From Haloferax marinum (GTDB lineage Archaea > Halobacteriota > Halobacteria > Halobacteriales > Haloferacaceae): a DNA stretch of 64,000 bases. Below, piece after piece: positions 41,669 to 50,971 of this stretch (position 1 is its first letter; each line of letters begins with the position of its first letter). The translations under genes and the position numbers were made by a program. The DNA lies in the NCBI RefSeq assembly GCF_009674625.1, contig NZ_WKJQ01000001.1:682001-746000 (forward strand), given 5' to 3'. The notes below the pieces were generated by a model that saw only the letters and a list, made by a program, of their open reading frames with translations, was not told where the DNA came from and searched no databases.

Positions 41669-42586
41669 ATGACAACAATTGACCTTCGCGGCGTCTTCCC
41701 CGCGATGACCACTCCGTTCCACGAGGACGGAAGTATCGACTTCGAACAACTGCAGTCCGACACCCGCCGCCTCGAAGAGGCAGGCGTCGATGGACTCGTC
41801 CCGGTCGGTTCGACCGGCGAATCCGCGACGCTGACCCACGACGAACACGTCGAAGTGGTCGAAGCAGTCGTCGAGGCTGTCGAAGACGTGCCCGTCATCG
41901 CCGGGTCCGGGTCGAACTCGACCCGAGAAGCACTCGAACTCTCTCGACGCTCCGCCGACGCCGGCGCCGACGCACTCCTCCTCATCTCGCCGTACTACAA
42001 CAAGCCCGAACAGTCGGGCCTCGTCGAACATTATCGCACGATTGCCGACGAAGTCGACGTCCCACAAATCGTCTACAACGTCCCCGGCCGCACGGGAAGC
42101 AACATCCTGCCGGAGACGGCCGCAACCCTCGCCGAACACCCGAACATCGCCGGCTACAAGGCCGCGAGCGGTGACCTCGGACAGATTTCGCAGGTCGTCG
42201 AGTACACACGAGACGAGGAGTTCGCCGTCCTCTCGGGCGACGACGGCCTCACGCTCCCCGTGCTCTCCGTGGGCGGCGTCGGCACCATCTCCGTCGTCGC
42301 AAACGTCGAACCGGCACGCACGGGCGCGCTGGTCCACTCGGCACTGCAGGGCGATTACGAACGCGCTCGCGAACTTCACCACGAACTCGGCCCACTCTGC
42401 CGGCACCTGTTCTGTGAGACGAACCCCATCCCGGTCAAGGAAGCGATGGAGATTCGGGGCTACGGCCCGGCCGACCTGCGCCCGCCACTGACCCGTCTCA
42501 CCGAAGAGAACACCGCAGAGATGCGTCGCCTCCTCGACGAACTCGCCGCCGAACCGGCGGTTCCCGACGGAGGGGCCGACGAGTGA
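41669..42586 (+). CDS. dapA: 4-hydroxy-tetrahydrodipicolinate synthase
   Basis: A 305-residue aldolase-type enzyme that joins pyruvate and aspartate semialdehyde, the entry step of the diaminopimelate route to lysine. The Schiff-base lysine is Lys164 (IAGYKAASGD), and Tyr136 (IVYNVPGRTG) and GSTGESATLTHDEHVEV are the other active-site blocks. It leads a six-gene operon and overlaps dapB by 4 bp. Haloarchaea have no murein, so the pathway serves lysine only. Confidence 0.95.
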   Translation: MTTIDLRGVFPAMTTPFHEDGSIDFEQLQSDTRRLEEAGVDGLVPVGSTGESATLTHDEHVEVVEAVVEAVEDVPVIAGSGSNSTREALELSRRSADAGADALLLISPYYNKPEQSGLVEHYRTIADEVDVPQIVYNVPGRTGSNILPETAATLAEHPNIAGYKAASGDLGQISQVVEYTRDEEFAVLSGDDGLTLPVLSVGGVGTISVVANVEPARTGALVHSALQGDYERARELHHELGPLCRHLFCETNPIPVKEAMEIRGYGPADLRPPLTRLTEENTAEMRRLLDELAAEPAVPDGGADE

Positions 42587-43344
42587 CGGTCCGAGTCGCC
42601 GTCACCGGCGCGACGGGGCGAATGGGCGAGGAAGTCCTCGCCGCCGCGTCCGACCGCGACGACGTGGAAGTCGCGTTCGCAGTGAGTCGCTCCGCAGGCG
42701 ACGAAGTCGAGGGCGTCGCCGTCGCCGCCGCCGCCGACCTTCCGGACCTGTTGGCCACTCACGAACCCGACGTTCTCGTCGATTTTACCGGTCCTGCGTC
42801 CTGCGTCGAGTACGCGGCCGCCTGCGCCGAAGCGGGCGTCGCCTTCGTCTCCGGCACGACCGGACTGAGCGAAGGCGGATTCGACGCGCTCCGCGACGCC
42901 GCCGACGAGGTTCCGGTCCTGTACGCGTCGAACTTCTCGCGTGGTATCGCCGCACTCCGCCGCGCCGTTCGCGAGGCCGTTCCGGCACTCGACGGCTACG
43001 ACATCGAACTCACCGAGACACACCACAACGCCAAGCGCGACGCGCCGAGTGGAACCGCGCTGACGCTATTAGACGACATAGATGAAGCACGCGGCGACTC
43101 ACCCCGCGTACACGGCCGCGAGGGCGAAGCACCCCGAAGTGCGGGTGAAATCGGTGTCCACGCTCGCCGGGCGGGGGATATTGCCGGTGAGCACGAAGTA
43201 TTATTGGCTGGAAATCATGAGTCACTCTCACTCACTCACCGCGCGGGGTCGCGTGGGGTCTTCGCCGCCGGCGCACTCGACGCCGCGGCGTGGCTCTCGG
43301 GCCGCGACGCCGGGTGGTACGACTTCACCGAGGTACTCGAATGA
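42583..43344 (+). CDS. dapB: 4-hydroxy-tetrahydrodipicolinate reductase
   Basis: A 253-residue NAD(P)H-dependent reductase. The nucleotide loop is VAVTGATGRMGEEVL, and the substrate block is ELTETHHNAKRDAPSGTAL with the catalytic His-His and Lys. SGTTGLSEGGFDAL is the central motif. GTG start at 42583 overlaps the dapA stop (GTGA) and its own stop overlaps dapD (ATGA). The middle of the gene (around 43190-43230) is locally less GC-rich than the rest, without breaking the frame. Confidence 0.94.
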   Translation: MTVRVAVTGATGRMGEEVLAAASDRDDVEVAFAVSRSAGDEVEGVAVAAAADLPDLLATHEPDVLVDFTGPASCVEYAAACAEAGVAFVSGTTGLSEGGFDALRDAADEVPVLYASNFSRGIAALRRAVREAVPALDGYDIELTETHHNAKRDAPSGTALTLLDDIDEARGDSPRVHGREGEAPRSAGEIGVHARRAGDIAGEHEVLLAGNHESLSLTHRAGSRGVFAAGALDAAAWLSGRDAGWYDFTEVLE

Positions 43345-44183
43345 GCCTGGAATCCGACGTACGAGAACTGTGGCACCGATACGACGACGGCGACGTAGAC
43401 GCCGCGTCGGCGAGCGTAGACGAACTCGACACACTGGACGCGTTCCTCACCGCCCTCGAAGCGGGCGAGGTGCGCGCGGCCGAGAAGACGGGGTCTGCGG
43501 TGACCTCGTGGGAGGCCAACGAGTGGGTCAAGCGAGGCATCCTCCTCAACTTCGGTCTGCGGGAGACGCTCACCCGAGAGTACGGCGACGTTCGCTATCA
43601 CGACGTGCTGCCACTCCGCGACACCGAGGACCTGGCAGACCGTGGCACCCGAAACACGCCGGATGGCACCGTCATCCGCCGCGGCGCGTACCTCGGCGCT
43701 GACTGTATCATGATGAGCCCGTCGTTCGTCAACATCGGTGCGTACGTCGACGACGGAACGCTCGTCGATTCCTGTGACACCGTCGGGTCGTGCGCCCAAA
43801 TCGGCGCGAACGTGAAGCTCGGTGCGAACACGCTCATCGGTGGCGTCCTCGAACCGGTCGAAGACGCACCGGTCGTCGTCGAAGACGGTGCCGCACTCGG
43901 TGCCGGGTGTCGCGTCACCTCTGGATTCGTCGTCGGCGAGAACTCTATCGTCGGCGAGAACACGCTTCTCACGCCGCGCATCCCCGTCTACGACCTCGTC
44001 GACGAGGAGATACACTACGGCCACCTGCCGGCGAACCGCCGGGCGTTCACTCGCTTCGTCGAATCCTCTATCGGTGACCACGACCTGTTCGCCGGCGGCG
44101 CGTACAAACCCGCCGTCGTCGCACTCGACATCGAAGACGATACTCTCGACGCGACCCGCCGAGAGGAGGCACTCCGCGAATGA
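43341..44183 (+). CDS. dapD: Tetrahydrodipicolinate N-succinyltransferase
   Basis: A 280-residue acyltransferase that uses succinyl-CoA, marking the succinylase branch of lysine synthesis. The left-handed beta-helix hexapeptides are visible: VIRRGAYLGADCIMMSPSFVNIGAYVDDGTLVDSCDTVGSCAQIGANVKLGANTLIGG. MSPSFVNIGAY and the SCAQIG segment are the DapD active-site parts. Trimeric by family knowledge. The ATG overlaps dapB's stop; its end overlaps lysA. Confidence 0.94.
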   Translation: MSLESDVRELWHRYDDGDVDAASASVDELDTLDAFLTALEAGEVRAAEKTGSAVTSWEANEWVKRGILLNFGLRETLTREYGDVRYHDVLPLRDTEDLADRGTRNTPDGTVIRRGAYLGADCIMMSPSFVNIGAYVDDGTLVDSCDTVGSCAQIGANVKLGANTLIGGVLEPVEDAPVVVEDGAALGAGCRVTSGFVVGENSIVGENTLLTPRIPVYDLVDEEIHYGHLPANRRAFTRFVESSIGDHDLFAGGAYKPAVVALDIEDDTLDATRREEALRE

Positions 44184-45427
44184 GCGACGGAGGTCCGGCC
44201 GTCCGGCGACTGTCTGACTGGGACCGCGAGCAACTCCTGTCGCTCGCCGACGAGTTCGGGTCGCCGCTGTACGTGACCGACCTCCAGCGCGTCCGCGAGA
44301 ACTGTCTCCGCCTCCGTGAGGCGTTCCCCGAGGCACACGTCAGCTACGCCGTCAAGGCACACACGGGTAAGGCAGTCCTCGAAACCGTCCTCGACGCCGG
44401 TCTCGACGCCGAGTGCGCCTCCGCCGGCGAAGTCGAACGCGCCCTCGCGGCCGGATTCCCTGGCAACCGCATCCGCTACACGGCGGTCAACCCGCCGGCG
44501 GCCGACCTCGACCACGTCGTCTCCCGGTGGGAAGACAATCCCGAGATGACCGTCACCGTCGGCGCCGAGGATACCGTCGGCCGACTCACCGAGCGTGGGT
44601 TCGACGGCCGACTCTGTCTCCGGGCGAACCCAGGAGTCGGCGCGGGCCACCACGAGAAGGTCACGACGGGGGGCCACGCGAAGTTCGGCATCCCCATCGA
44701 CCGCGTCCCGAGCGTTGCCGAGGACGTTCGTGACGACGTCGAACTCGTCGGCGTCCACGCCCACGCGGGCAGCGGAATCTCGGGCGACGACCTCTCGGCA
44801 CACCGCGAACTCGTCCGTCGGATGGGTGACCTCGCTCGCGCCATCGGCGGCCTCGAATTCGTCGACGTCGGCGGCGGGTTCGGCGTCCCGTACCACGACG
44901 ACGAACCGCCACTCGACCTCGCGGCAGTCGCCGACGCGACCCGCGACGCCCTCGGCGACACCGACGCCCAACTCGCTGTCGAACCTGGGCGCTACGTGGT
45001 CGCCGACGCGGGCGTCCTCCTCTCGGCGGTCAACACCGTCAAGGAGGTTCCCGAGACGACTGTCGTCGGCATCGACGCTGGTATGACGACCTTGCTCCGA
45101 CCGGCGATGTACGACGCGTATCACGCGATTTCGAACCTCTCTCGCCCGGACGCCGACACCGTTTCGACCACCATCGCAGGACCTGTTTGCGAGACGAGCG
45201 ACGTCTTCGCAGAAGACCGACCACTCGCCCGACCAGCGCGCGGCGACGTCCTCGCAATCGGCAACGCGGGGGCATACGGCTACGAGATGGCCAGCACCTA
45301 CAACTCTCGGCCGCGACCCCCCGAAGTCGTCCTCGACGACGATGGCCCCCGCGTGGCCCGTCGCCGCGAGACTTTAGACGACGTCGTCACCCTCGAACGA
45401 ACCGCATCTGAACACCCTCCCAACTGA
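44180..45427 (+). CDS. lysA: Diaminopimelate decarboxylase
   Basis: A 415-residue PLP enzyme that converts meso-diaminopimelate to lysine, the last step. The PLP lysine is Lys59 (SYAVKAHTGK), the glycine-rich PLP phosphate loop is VDVGGGFGVPY, HAGSGI binds cofactor, and GRYVVADAGVLL plus CETSDVF (with the active-site Cys) are the C-terminal motifs. It sits mid-operon, before dapF and dapE, so the genes are not in reaction order. Confidence 0.95.
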   Translation: MSDGGPAVRRLSDWDREQLLSLADEFGSPLYVTDLQRVRENCLRLREAFPEAHVSYAVKAHTGKAVLETVLDAGLDAECASAGEVERALAAGFPGNRIRYTAVNPPAADLDHVVSRWEDNPEMTVTVGAEDTVGRLTERGFDGRLCLRANPGVGAGHHEKVTTGGHAKFGIPIDRVPSVAEDVRDDVELVGVHAHAGSGISGDDLSAHRELVRRMGDLARAIGGLEFVDVGGGFGVPYHDDEPPLDLAAVADATRDALGDTDAQLAVEPGRYVVADAGVLLSAVNTVKEVPETTVVGIDAGMTTLLRPAMYDAYHAISNLSRPDADTVSTTIAGPVCETSDVFAEDRPLARPARGDVLAIGNAGAYGYEMASTYNSRPRPPEVVLDDDGPRVARRRETLDDVVTLERTASEHPPN

Positions 45428-45447
45428 CCAAGCACACACACAGAATC

Positions 45448-46314
45448 ATGAGCGTACTCAACACCGTCCCATTCGAAAAGTTCCACGGCACCGGAAACGA
45501 CTTCTTCGTCGTCGATGCCGAAGACCCAGTTCCAGACCGCCCAGCGTTCGCACGAACGCACTGCGACCGACAGGGTGGTATCGCACTCGACGATAGCAAC
45601 CGACGCGGCGCAGATGGCGTCCTCTTTCTCGCACTCGAATCTCGATACGACCCACCACGCGTCGTCATGACGCTCGTCCAACCGGACGGGTCTGTCGCCG
45701 CCATGTGCGGTAACGGCGCTCGCGTCGCGGCGGCGTGGGCGGCGGAGCGAACCGACTCAGACGAGATTATGATAGATACGCCCGCCGGCACTCGGCGAGC
45801 GTCACTCGACGACGACTACGTGACCGTCGAGATGGGCGCCCCCTCGTTCGACCCACGGGACGTTCCACTCGAAAGCGACGAAGAACTCGTCGAAGCAGCG
45901 GTCGAGGGCCTGACCATCACGGCCGTCAACACGGGCGTTCCACACGCCGTGGCGTTCGTCGACGACGTCGACGACGTCGACCTCGAAGCGGTTGCCCCGT
46001 CGATTCGACACGCACCGCTGTTCCCCGAGGGGACGAACGTCACCCTCGCCTCGCCAGACGGCGACGGTGGGTTCCGCCAGCGGACCTTCGAACGCGGCGT
46101 CGAAGGCGAGACGCAGTCCTGCGGAACGGGTGCCGTCGCCGTCGTCGCCGCCGCGAAGCGGCTCGGCCACGTCTCCGGTGACGACCCCGTTCGCGTCTCC
46201 CCGCCCGGCGGGACGCTCTCGGTCACGGTTCCCGACGAAGGCTCCGCGCTTCTCGGTGGCCCTGCTGTCCACGAAGGCGACGGCGAGGCCGACATCGTCT
46301 TCCGCGAACGATGA
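45448..46314 (+). CDS. dapF: Diaminopimelate epimerase
   Basis: A 288-residue cofactor-free epimerase that turns LL- into meso-diaminopimelate. The two active-site cysteines are Cys87 (AAMCGNGARV) and Cys225 (TQSCGTGAVAV). The N-terminal block FEKFHGTGNDFFVVDA is diagnostic. Separated from lysA by only 20 bp and overlapping dapE by 4 bp, so part of the same transcript. Confidence 0.95.
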   Translation: MSVLNTVPFEKFHGTGNDFFVVDAEDPVPDRPAFARTHCDRQGGIALDDSNRRGADGVLFLALESRYDPPRVVMTLVQPDGSVAAMCGNGARVAAAWAAERTDSDEIMIDTPAGTRRASLDDDYVTVEMGAPSFDPRDVPLESDEELVEAAVEGLTITAVNTGVPHAVAFVDDVDDVDLEAVAPSIRHAPLFPEGTNVTLASPDGDGGFRQRTFERGVEGETQSCGTGAVAVVAAAKRLGHVSGDDPVRVSPPGGTLSVTVPDEGSALLGGPAVHEGDGEADIVFRER

Positions 46315-47402
46315 CCGGCGACGGGTTCGACCCCGTCTCGTTCCTCGAACGGGCCGTCCCCGTGGCCTCGAACGAAGACGTCGGTGCGATGCGTGACCTG
46401 CTGGTCGAGACCCTCGAAGCCAACGGTGCCGACCCGACCGTCGACGACGCCGGCAACACCGTCGCCTCGAAGGGTGCGTCCGACCCCGAGACGCACCTCG
46501 TTTTGAATACGCACATCGACACCGTCTCGCCGCACATCCCGTACTCCCGAGAAGACGGCACCATCCACGGACGTGGGTCGTGTGACGCGAAAGGCCCGCT
46601 CGCCGCACTTCTCGCGGCGTTCTTCTCGGCCGACCCGGCGTCGGATTCGCGAGTCACGTTGGCAATCACGCCCGACGAAGAACTGCTCTCGACGGGTGCT
46701 GCCGCACTCGACGTCGACGGCGACCTGTACATCGTCGGCGAACCGACGGGACTCGACGTGTGTACCGCGGCAAAAGGCCGGTTCGAAGGGACGGTTACCC
46801 TCGGCGGTGTCGCCGCTCACGCCGCAGAGCCCGACTCAGGTTCGAACGCTATCGACGCGCTCGCTCCCGTTCTCGACGCGCTCAGGTCGTTCGACGACGA
46901 CAGACCAGCCCACCCCGAACTCGGTCCGGCGACGTTGACGCCCACGATGGTCGATGGTGGAGAGAACTCGAATCAAGTCCCGGCGGAGTGTCGGCTCGTC
47001 GTGGACCGGCGGAGCGTCCCGCCGGAGACGGCAGACGGTTTCCGCTCGTCGCTTCTAGAGACGCTCGAGTCGGTCGTTCCCGAGGGAATCGACGTGGGGT
47101 TCGAACTCACCGAGCGCCCGACACCGTTCCTCGAAGCGTTTGCCACCGACCCAGACCACGACCTCGTGACGACGCTCGCAGACGCGTCACAGCGTGTGGG
47201 TGGCCGTGGCGACGTGCGACCGTTTACCGCCGCCACCGAAGCCTCGTACTTCTCACCTGCACCCGTGGTCGTCTTCGGCCCTGGCGTCCTCGCGGACGAC
47301 GAGGGTGCTGTCGCACACGCAGACCGTGAGTACGTCCACACCGACGACGTCCGAACTGCGGCAGAAGCCCTGGTCCAGACCGTCGACCATCTGGTCTCCT
47401 AA
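46311..47402 (+). CDS. dapE: Succinyl-diaminopimelate desuccinylase, M20 family
   Basis: A 363-residue zinc peptidase-like enzyme. Metal residues follow the M20 pattern: NTHIDTVSP, GRGSCDAKGPLAALL, ITPDEELLSTGA and VGEPTGLDV; the late His is in DREYVHTDDVRTA or the PFTAATEASYF region. M20 family members include ArgE and LysK; position in a dap operon with dapD makes desuccinylation the best call. The N-succinyl-DAP aminotransferase (DapC) is not in the cluster and must be supplied elsewhere. Confidence 0.9.
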   Translation: MTGDGFDPVSFLERAVPVASNEDVGAMRDLLVETLEANGADPTVDDAGNTVASKGASDPETHLVLNTHIDTVSPHIPYSREDGTIHGRGSCDAKGPLAALLAAFFSADPASDSRVTLAITPDEELLSTGAAALDVDGDLYIVGEPTGLDVCTAAKGRFEGTVTLGGVAAHAAEPDSGSNAIDALAPVLDALRSFDDDRPAHPELGPATLTPTMVDGGENSNQVPAECRLVVDRRSVPPETADGFRSSLLETLESVVPEGIDVGFELTERPTPFLEAFATDPDHDLVTTLADASQRVGGRGDVRPFTAATEASYFSPAPVVVFGPGVLADDEGAVAHADREYVHTDDVRTAAEALVQTVDHLVS

Positions 47403-47452
47403 ATGTCGTTCAATCAAAACGTTCATACTCTGCGGAAGATTCGTTGTAATCG

Positions 47453-48019
47453 ATGCGCCCTCCACATTCGCTCATCGCCCTCCTCCTCGTCCTCGTCGTC
47501 GCGTCGACGACTGTCGTCGCCTCGGATGGTCTAACCACCATCGAACATCAGGGTGACGAGATAATTCTCGACGCCGCGCAAAACCAGCAGATTCGCGGAA
47601 CGACACCGTTCGAACAGGGGACCGTCATCGGCGTCCGCGTGAAGTCGGTCGGTGACACACATCCGTTCTTGGTCTCGAAAGCAGTCAGAGTCGACGAGAA
47701 TGGGTCGTTCACCGTCGTCTTCGACCTCTCGGGGTTAGCCCCGTTACGCGGTGGTCCAGTCGACGTCGTGGTACGGCACAACCAGAGCACCATCCACGAG
47801 TTAGACGGGAGGCTTGTGACAGAGAACATGCCCGAGAACTCGACGCTCACCTACGACCCGTCGAACCCGGAGACGACCGCGACGACGTCACCAGAGACGG
47901 TGACCTCCACGACGACCACGACGGCGAGCGGTCCGCTCTCGGGGGTGACCGTCCCCGGTCTCGGTATCACAACCGGCGTCGTCGCCACCCTGGTCGTCGC
48001 ACTCCTCGCACGTCGGTGA
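47453..48019 (+). CDS. Surface protein with signal peptide and C-terminal anchor
   Basis: A 188-residue exported protein. Signal peptide LIALLLVLVVASTTVVAS, a beta-rich domain (LTTIEHQGDEIILDAAQNQQIRG, GTVIGVRVKSVGDTHPFLVSKAVRV, FTVVFDLSGLAPLRGGPVDVVVRH) like the BGTF/PGF-linked surface domains, a Thr-rich linker (~140-160), and a C-terminal helix ending in ARR (VPGLGITTGVVATLVVALLARR). The tail has the layout of an archaeosortase-type signal, with PGL in place of PGF. Function unknown; not obviously linked to the lysine operon. Confidence 0.72.
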   Translation: MRPPHSLIALLLVLVVASTTVVASDGLTTIEHQGDEIILDAAQNQQIRGTTPFEQGTVIGVRVKSVGDTHPFLVSKAVRVDENGSFTVVFDLSGLAPLRGGPVDVVVRHNQSTIHELDGRLVTENMPENSTLTYDPSNPETTATTSPETVTSTTTTTASGPLSGVTVPGLGITTGVVATLVVALLARR

Positions 48020-48174
48020 CGACCACGAAGCGACGTCGGTATCGAATACGGAGCGACGTCGGTGACGGCCACAGAGCAGAGCGGTCCCGATTGGAGTCTT
48101 CACTCCAACCGACTGCCTCCCTGGACTCGCCCAGGAACGCAACGCCCTTTTTCTACCCCACCTATCGTCGGCGT

Positions 48175-48870
48175 ATGTACGAGGCGGTCTACGCACACCC
48201 CGACGGCGAGAGTACGGCTAGTCGCGTCGCAATCGCCGCCGAGAGATACGGGTACGACGGCGTCGTCGTCCGTGGGATGGACGCCCGTCCCGACTTCGAC
48301 CGCCTCCGCGACGAACTCGACGTCGACCTCGTCGACGCGGTCGAAATAGACGCCCCGGACCCAGAACACGCCAGCGGGTCGGTCGGAAACTACCGGCCAC
48401 AGCGCGAACTCCTCATCCTCCGCGGTGGGACGAACGCGCTCAACCGATTTGCCGTCGAACAACCTCGCGTCGACGTGCTCGCGCGTCCGATGGCTGGAAA
48501 CGGGAACTTCAACCACGTGCTGGCGAAAGCCGCCAGAGACAACGGCGTCCGCGTCGAGTTCGACCTCTCTCCCGTCCTCCGAACCGAGGGCGGCAGTCGC
48601 GTCCAAGCGCTCTCTAACCTCCGAAAACTCCGCGAACTCGTCGAATACTACGACGTTCCGTACGTCGTCTCCGGCGGGCCGCGCTCACACCTCGAACTCC
48701 GCGCCCCCCGCGAGTTGGCCGCACTCGGGGACGTCGTCGGGTTCGACCGAGAGCAGATTCTGGACGGACTCCGCGAGTGGGACCGCCTGACCGAACGAAA
48801 CCGAGGCCGAACGTCCGAGTCGTTCATTGCTCCGGGCGTCAAACGAGGTCGGTATGAAGAAGACGATTGA
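48175..48870 (+). CDS. rnp3: RNase P protein component 3 (Rpp30)
   Basis: A 231-residue TIM-barrel protein subunit of RNA-based RNase P, which trims tRNA 5' ends. Rpp30 pattern: YEAVYAHPDG, ERYGYDGVVVR, LILRGGTNALNRFAVEQPRVDVLARPMAGNGNFNHVLAKAARDNGVRVEFDLSPVLR. It overlaps the next methyltransferase start by 17 bp and precedes Pop5, its RNase P partner, in the same transcript. An upstream in-frame start at 48016 is rejected as it has no family sequence. Confidence 0.92.
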   Translation: MYEAVYAHPDGESTASRVAIAAERYGYDGVVVRGMDARPDFDRLRDELDVDLVDAVEIDAPDPEHASGSVGNYRPQRELLILRGGTNALNRFAVEQPRVDVLARPMAGNGNFNHVLAKAARDNGVRVEFDLSPVLRTEGGSRVQALSNLRKLRELVEYYDVPYVVSGGPRSHLELRAPRELAALGDVVGFDREQILDGLREWDRLTERNRGRTSESFIAPGVKRGRYEEDD

Positions 48871-49480
48871 GGAACACGCCGCCCGGTTTTCAGAGATCGC
48901 CTCCGAGTACGACGAGAGTCAGAACAGCGAGGAGTACCGCGCGTGTGTCTCCCTCGTCGTCCACTACGCCGACCCGACCCCCGACGACGTCGTCTTGGAC
49001 CTCGGGACGGGAACCGGTGCCATCGCGCTCGCACTCGCACCGGACGCCAAGCGCGTCATCGGCCGCGACATCAGCGAGGGCATGCTCGAACAGGCACGGA
49101 CGAAAGCCGCCGAAGTCGGTATCGAGAACATCGAGTTCGGTGTGGGGAGGTTCCGCGACCCGAACGTCCCAGACGGGGAGCACATCGACGTCGTCGTCTC
49201 CAACTTCGCCATGCACCACCTCTCGGACGAGGAGAAACGCGAGGCAATCCGCGTCGTCGCCGACCTCGAACCGAAGCGATTCGTCCTCGGTGACGTGATG
49301 TTCTTCGGCGAACCGAACCCCGACGAACCGTTCTACTCACCCGAAGTAGACGACCCGTCGACCGTCGGCGTGCTCGCAGACGCGCTCACTGACGCTGGAT
49401 TCGTCCTCACCGCAGTCGAGTCGGTCCACGAGCAAGTCGGGGTACTAGTCGCAGAACGCGCACAATCGACCGAGGAATAA
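48854..49480 (+). CDS. SAM-dependent methyltransferase in RNase P operon
   Basis: A 208-residue class I methyltransferase. Motif I is VVLDLGTGTGAIALALA, motif II region VIGRDISEGMLEQARTKA, and motif IV VVVSNFAMHHLSDEEKREAI, resembling UbiE-like folds. It overlaps rnp3 and is 3 bp before rnp2, so it is cotranscribed with two RNase P subunits, which hints at an RNA or translation-factor substrate. I recall a haloarchaeal methyltransferase from this neighbourhood being reported as a Trm112 partner, but I cannot verify it here. Confidence 0.85.
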   Translation: MKKTIEEHAARFSEIASEYDESQNSEEYRACVSLVVHYADPTPDDVVLDLGTGTGAIALALAPDAKRVIGRDISEGMLEQARTKAAEVGIENIEFGVGRFRDPNVPDGEHIDVVVSNFAMHHLSDEEKREAIRVVADLEPKRFVLGDVMFFGEPNPDEPFYSPEVDDPSTVGVLADALTDAGFVLTAVESVHEQVGVLVAERAQSTEE

Positions 49481-49483
49481 CCG

Positions 49484-49963
49484 ATGAAACACCTCCCGAA
49501 ACATCTCCGCCCACGCTGGCGCTATCTCGCCGTCGAACTCGAGACGTGGCCCGACGCGACCATTCGTCGTGGCTCGTTCCAGCGAGAACTGTGGTACGCC
49601 GCCCAGAATCTCTACGGTGACGCCGGAAGTGCAGACGCCGACCTGACGGTCCTCGGGTTCGATTTCGAGGATAGCGTCGCCGAGACCATCGTCCGCGCCC
49701 GCCGTGGCTCCGTCGAAGAAGCGCGTGCAGCACTCGCCTGTATCGACACGGTCGGCGACCACCCGGTTGGCGTGAGAGTGCGCGGCGTCTCCGGAACGGT
49801 ACGTGCCTGTTCGGAAAGGTATTTACACCGCCGGGCCGGAATTTCTGAGGAGAGAGACGTCGTGTTCGAGACCGAATCCCGGACTGCCGTCGTCCGCAAT
49901 TCCCTCTTGGACGTCAGCGGGCCGGACGGGTTCACGGGCGCGACGCAACTCGATTTCGAGTGA
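49484..49963 (+). CDS. rnp2: RNase P protein component 2 (Pop5)
   Basis: A 159-residue RNase P subunit that pairs with Rpp30 and the catalytic RNA. The family pattern is MKHLPKHLRPRWRYLAVELETW, FQRELWYAAQNLYGDAGSA, ETIVRARRGSVEEARAALACIDTVGDHPVGVRVRGVSGTVRACSERYL. It is placed 6 bp before psmA. An RNase P/proteasome gene order like this is widely conserved in archaea. Confidence 0.92.
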   Translation: MKHLPKHLRPRWRYLAVELETWPDATIRRGSFQRELWYAAQNLYGDAGSADADLTVLGFDFEDSVAETIVRARRGSVEEARAALACIDTVGDHPVGVRVRGVSGTVRACSERYLHRRAGISEERDVVFETESRTAVVRNSLLDVSGPDGFTGATQLDFE

Positions 49964-49969
49964 TACTCT

Positions 49970-50734
49970 ATGCAGGGACAAGCGCAACAACAGGCGTACG
50001 ACCGCGGGATTACTATCTTCTCGCCGGATGGTCGACTCTATCAGGTCGAATACGCTCGTGAGGCCGTCAAGCGCGGCACCGCGAGTATCGGCGTGCGAAC
50101 ACCCGAGGGTGTCGTCCTCGCGGCGGACAAACGCTCTCGCTCGCCACTGATGGAACCGACGAGCGTCGAGAAGATTCACAAGGCGGACGACCACGTGGGT
50201 ATCGCGAGCGCCGGCCACGTCGCCGACGCCCGCCAACTCATCGACTTCGCCCGTCGCCAGTCGCAGGTCAACCGCCTCCGCTACGGCGAACCCATCGGTA
50301 TCGAGACGCTGACCAAGGAAGTCACCGACCACATCCAGCAGTACACGCAGGTCGGCGGTGCCCGTCCGTTCGGTGTGGCCCTCCTCATCGGCGGCGTCGA
50401 AAACGGCACCCCGCGCCTCTACGAGACGGACCCCTCGGGGACGCCCTACGAGTGGAAGGCCGTCGCAATCGGTGCCGACCGCGGCGACCACCAAGAACAC
50501 CTCGAAGAGAACTACCGCGACGACCTGACCCTCGAAGAGGGCATCGCACTGGCGCTCGAAGCCATCGCCTCGACCAACGAGGAAGGCATCGCGCCCGACG
50601 GCGTCGACGTGGCGACGGTCTCGGCCGAGTCCGAGCGCTTCGTCGAACTGTCGAACGAGGAGATCGAAGAACACCTCGTCGCCAACGACCTGCTGGCGAC
50701 CGAGGAAGACGAGTCGGACGACGACGAAGAGTAG
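49970..50734 (+). CDS. psmA: Proteasome alpha subunit
   Basis: A 254-residue outer-ring subunit of the 20S proteasome. The alpha-type N-terminal helix is intact: YDRGITIFSPDGRLYQVEYAREAVKRGTASIG, with the conserved YDR gate residues and VEYA. No N-terminal catalytic Thr, as expected for alpha. The last 15 residues are nearly all Asp/Glu, which is typical in halophiles and may tune gating or regulator binding. A hairpin and T-rich tract follow the gene. Confidence 0.95.
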   Translation: MQGQAQQQAYDRGITIFSPDGRLYQVEYAREAVKRGTASIGVRTPEGVVLAADKRSRSPLMEPTSVEKIHKADDHVGIASAGHVADARQLIDFARRQSQVNRLRYGEPIGIETLTKEVTDHIQQYTQVGGARPFGVALLIGGVENGTPRLYETDPSGTPYEWKAVAIGADRGDHQEHLEENYRDDLTLEEGIALALEAIASTNEEGIAPDGVDVATVSAESERFVELSNEEIEEHLVANDLLATEEDESDDDEE

Positions 50735-50762
50735 ACCGCATCCCGCGGTTTCGCGTTTTCTT
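50735..50762 (+). terminator. Hairpin and T-rich tract after psmA
   Basis: ACCGC (50735-50739) pairs with GCGGT (50745-50749) directly after the psmA stop, then TTTTCTT (50757-50763). Likely end of the rnp3-psmA transcript. Confidence 0.55.
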
Positions 50763-50971
50763 CTCAGAGACGACAGTCGCAGTACCGACGGCTTCGCGTC
50801 GCTACCGAACGGTATCTGTCGGCACTAGAGAGTGCGTCGAACATCGTTACTGCAGGGTTCGTCGTACATCGCGACTACAGCGTGGACCCAGCGTCGCCAC
50901 TCTCCAGTCACGTCAATCACTCGACGTCGCTCGACAAAATCCTCGAATTCGTCTGCTGTCTCGTCGGTGGT

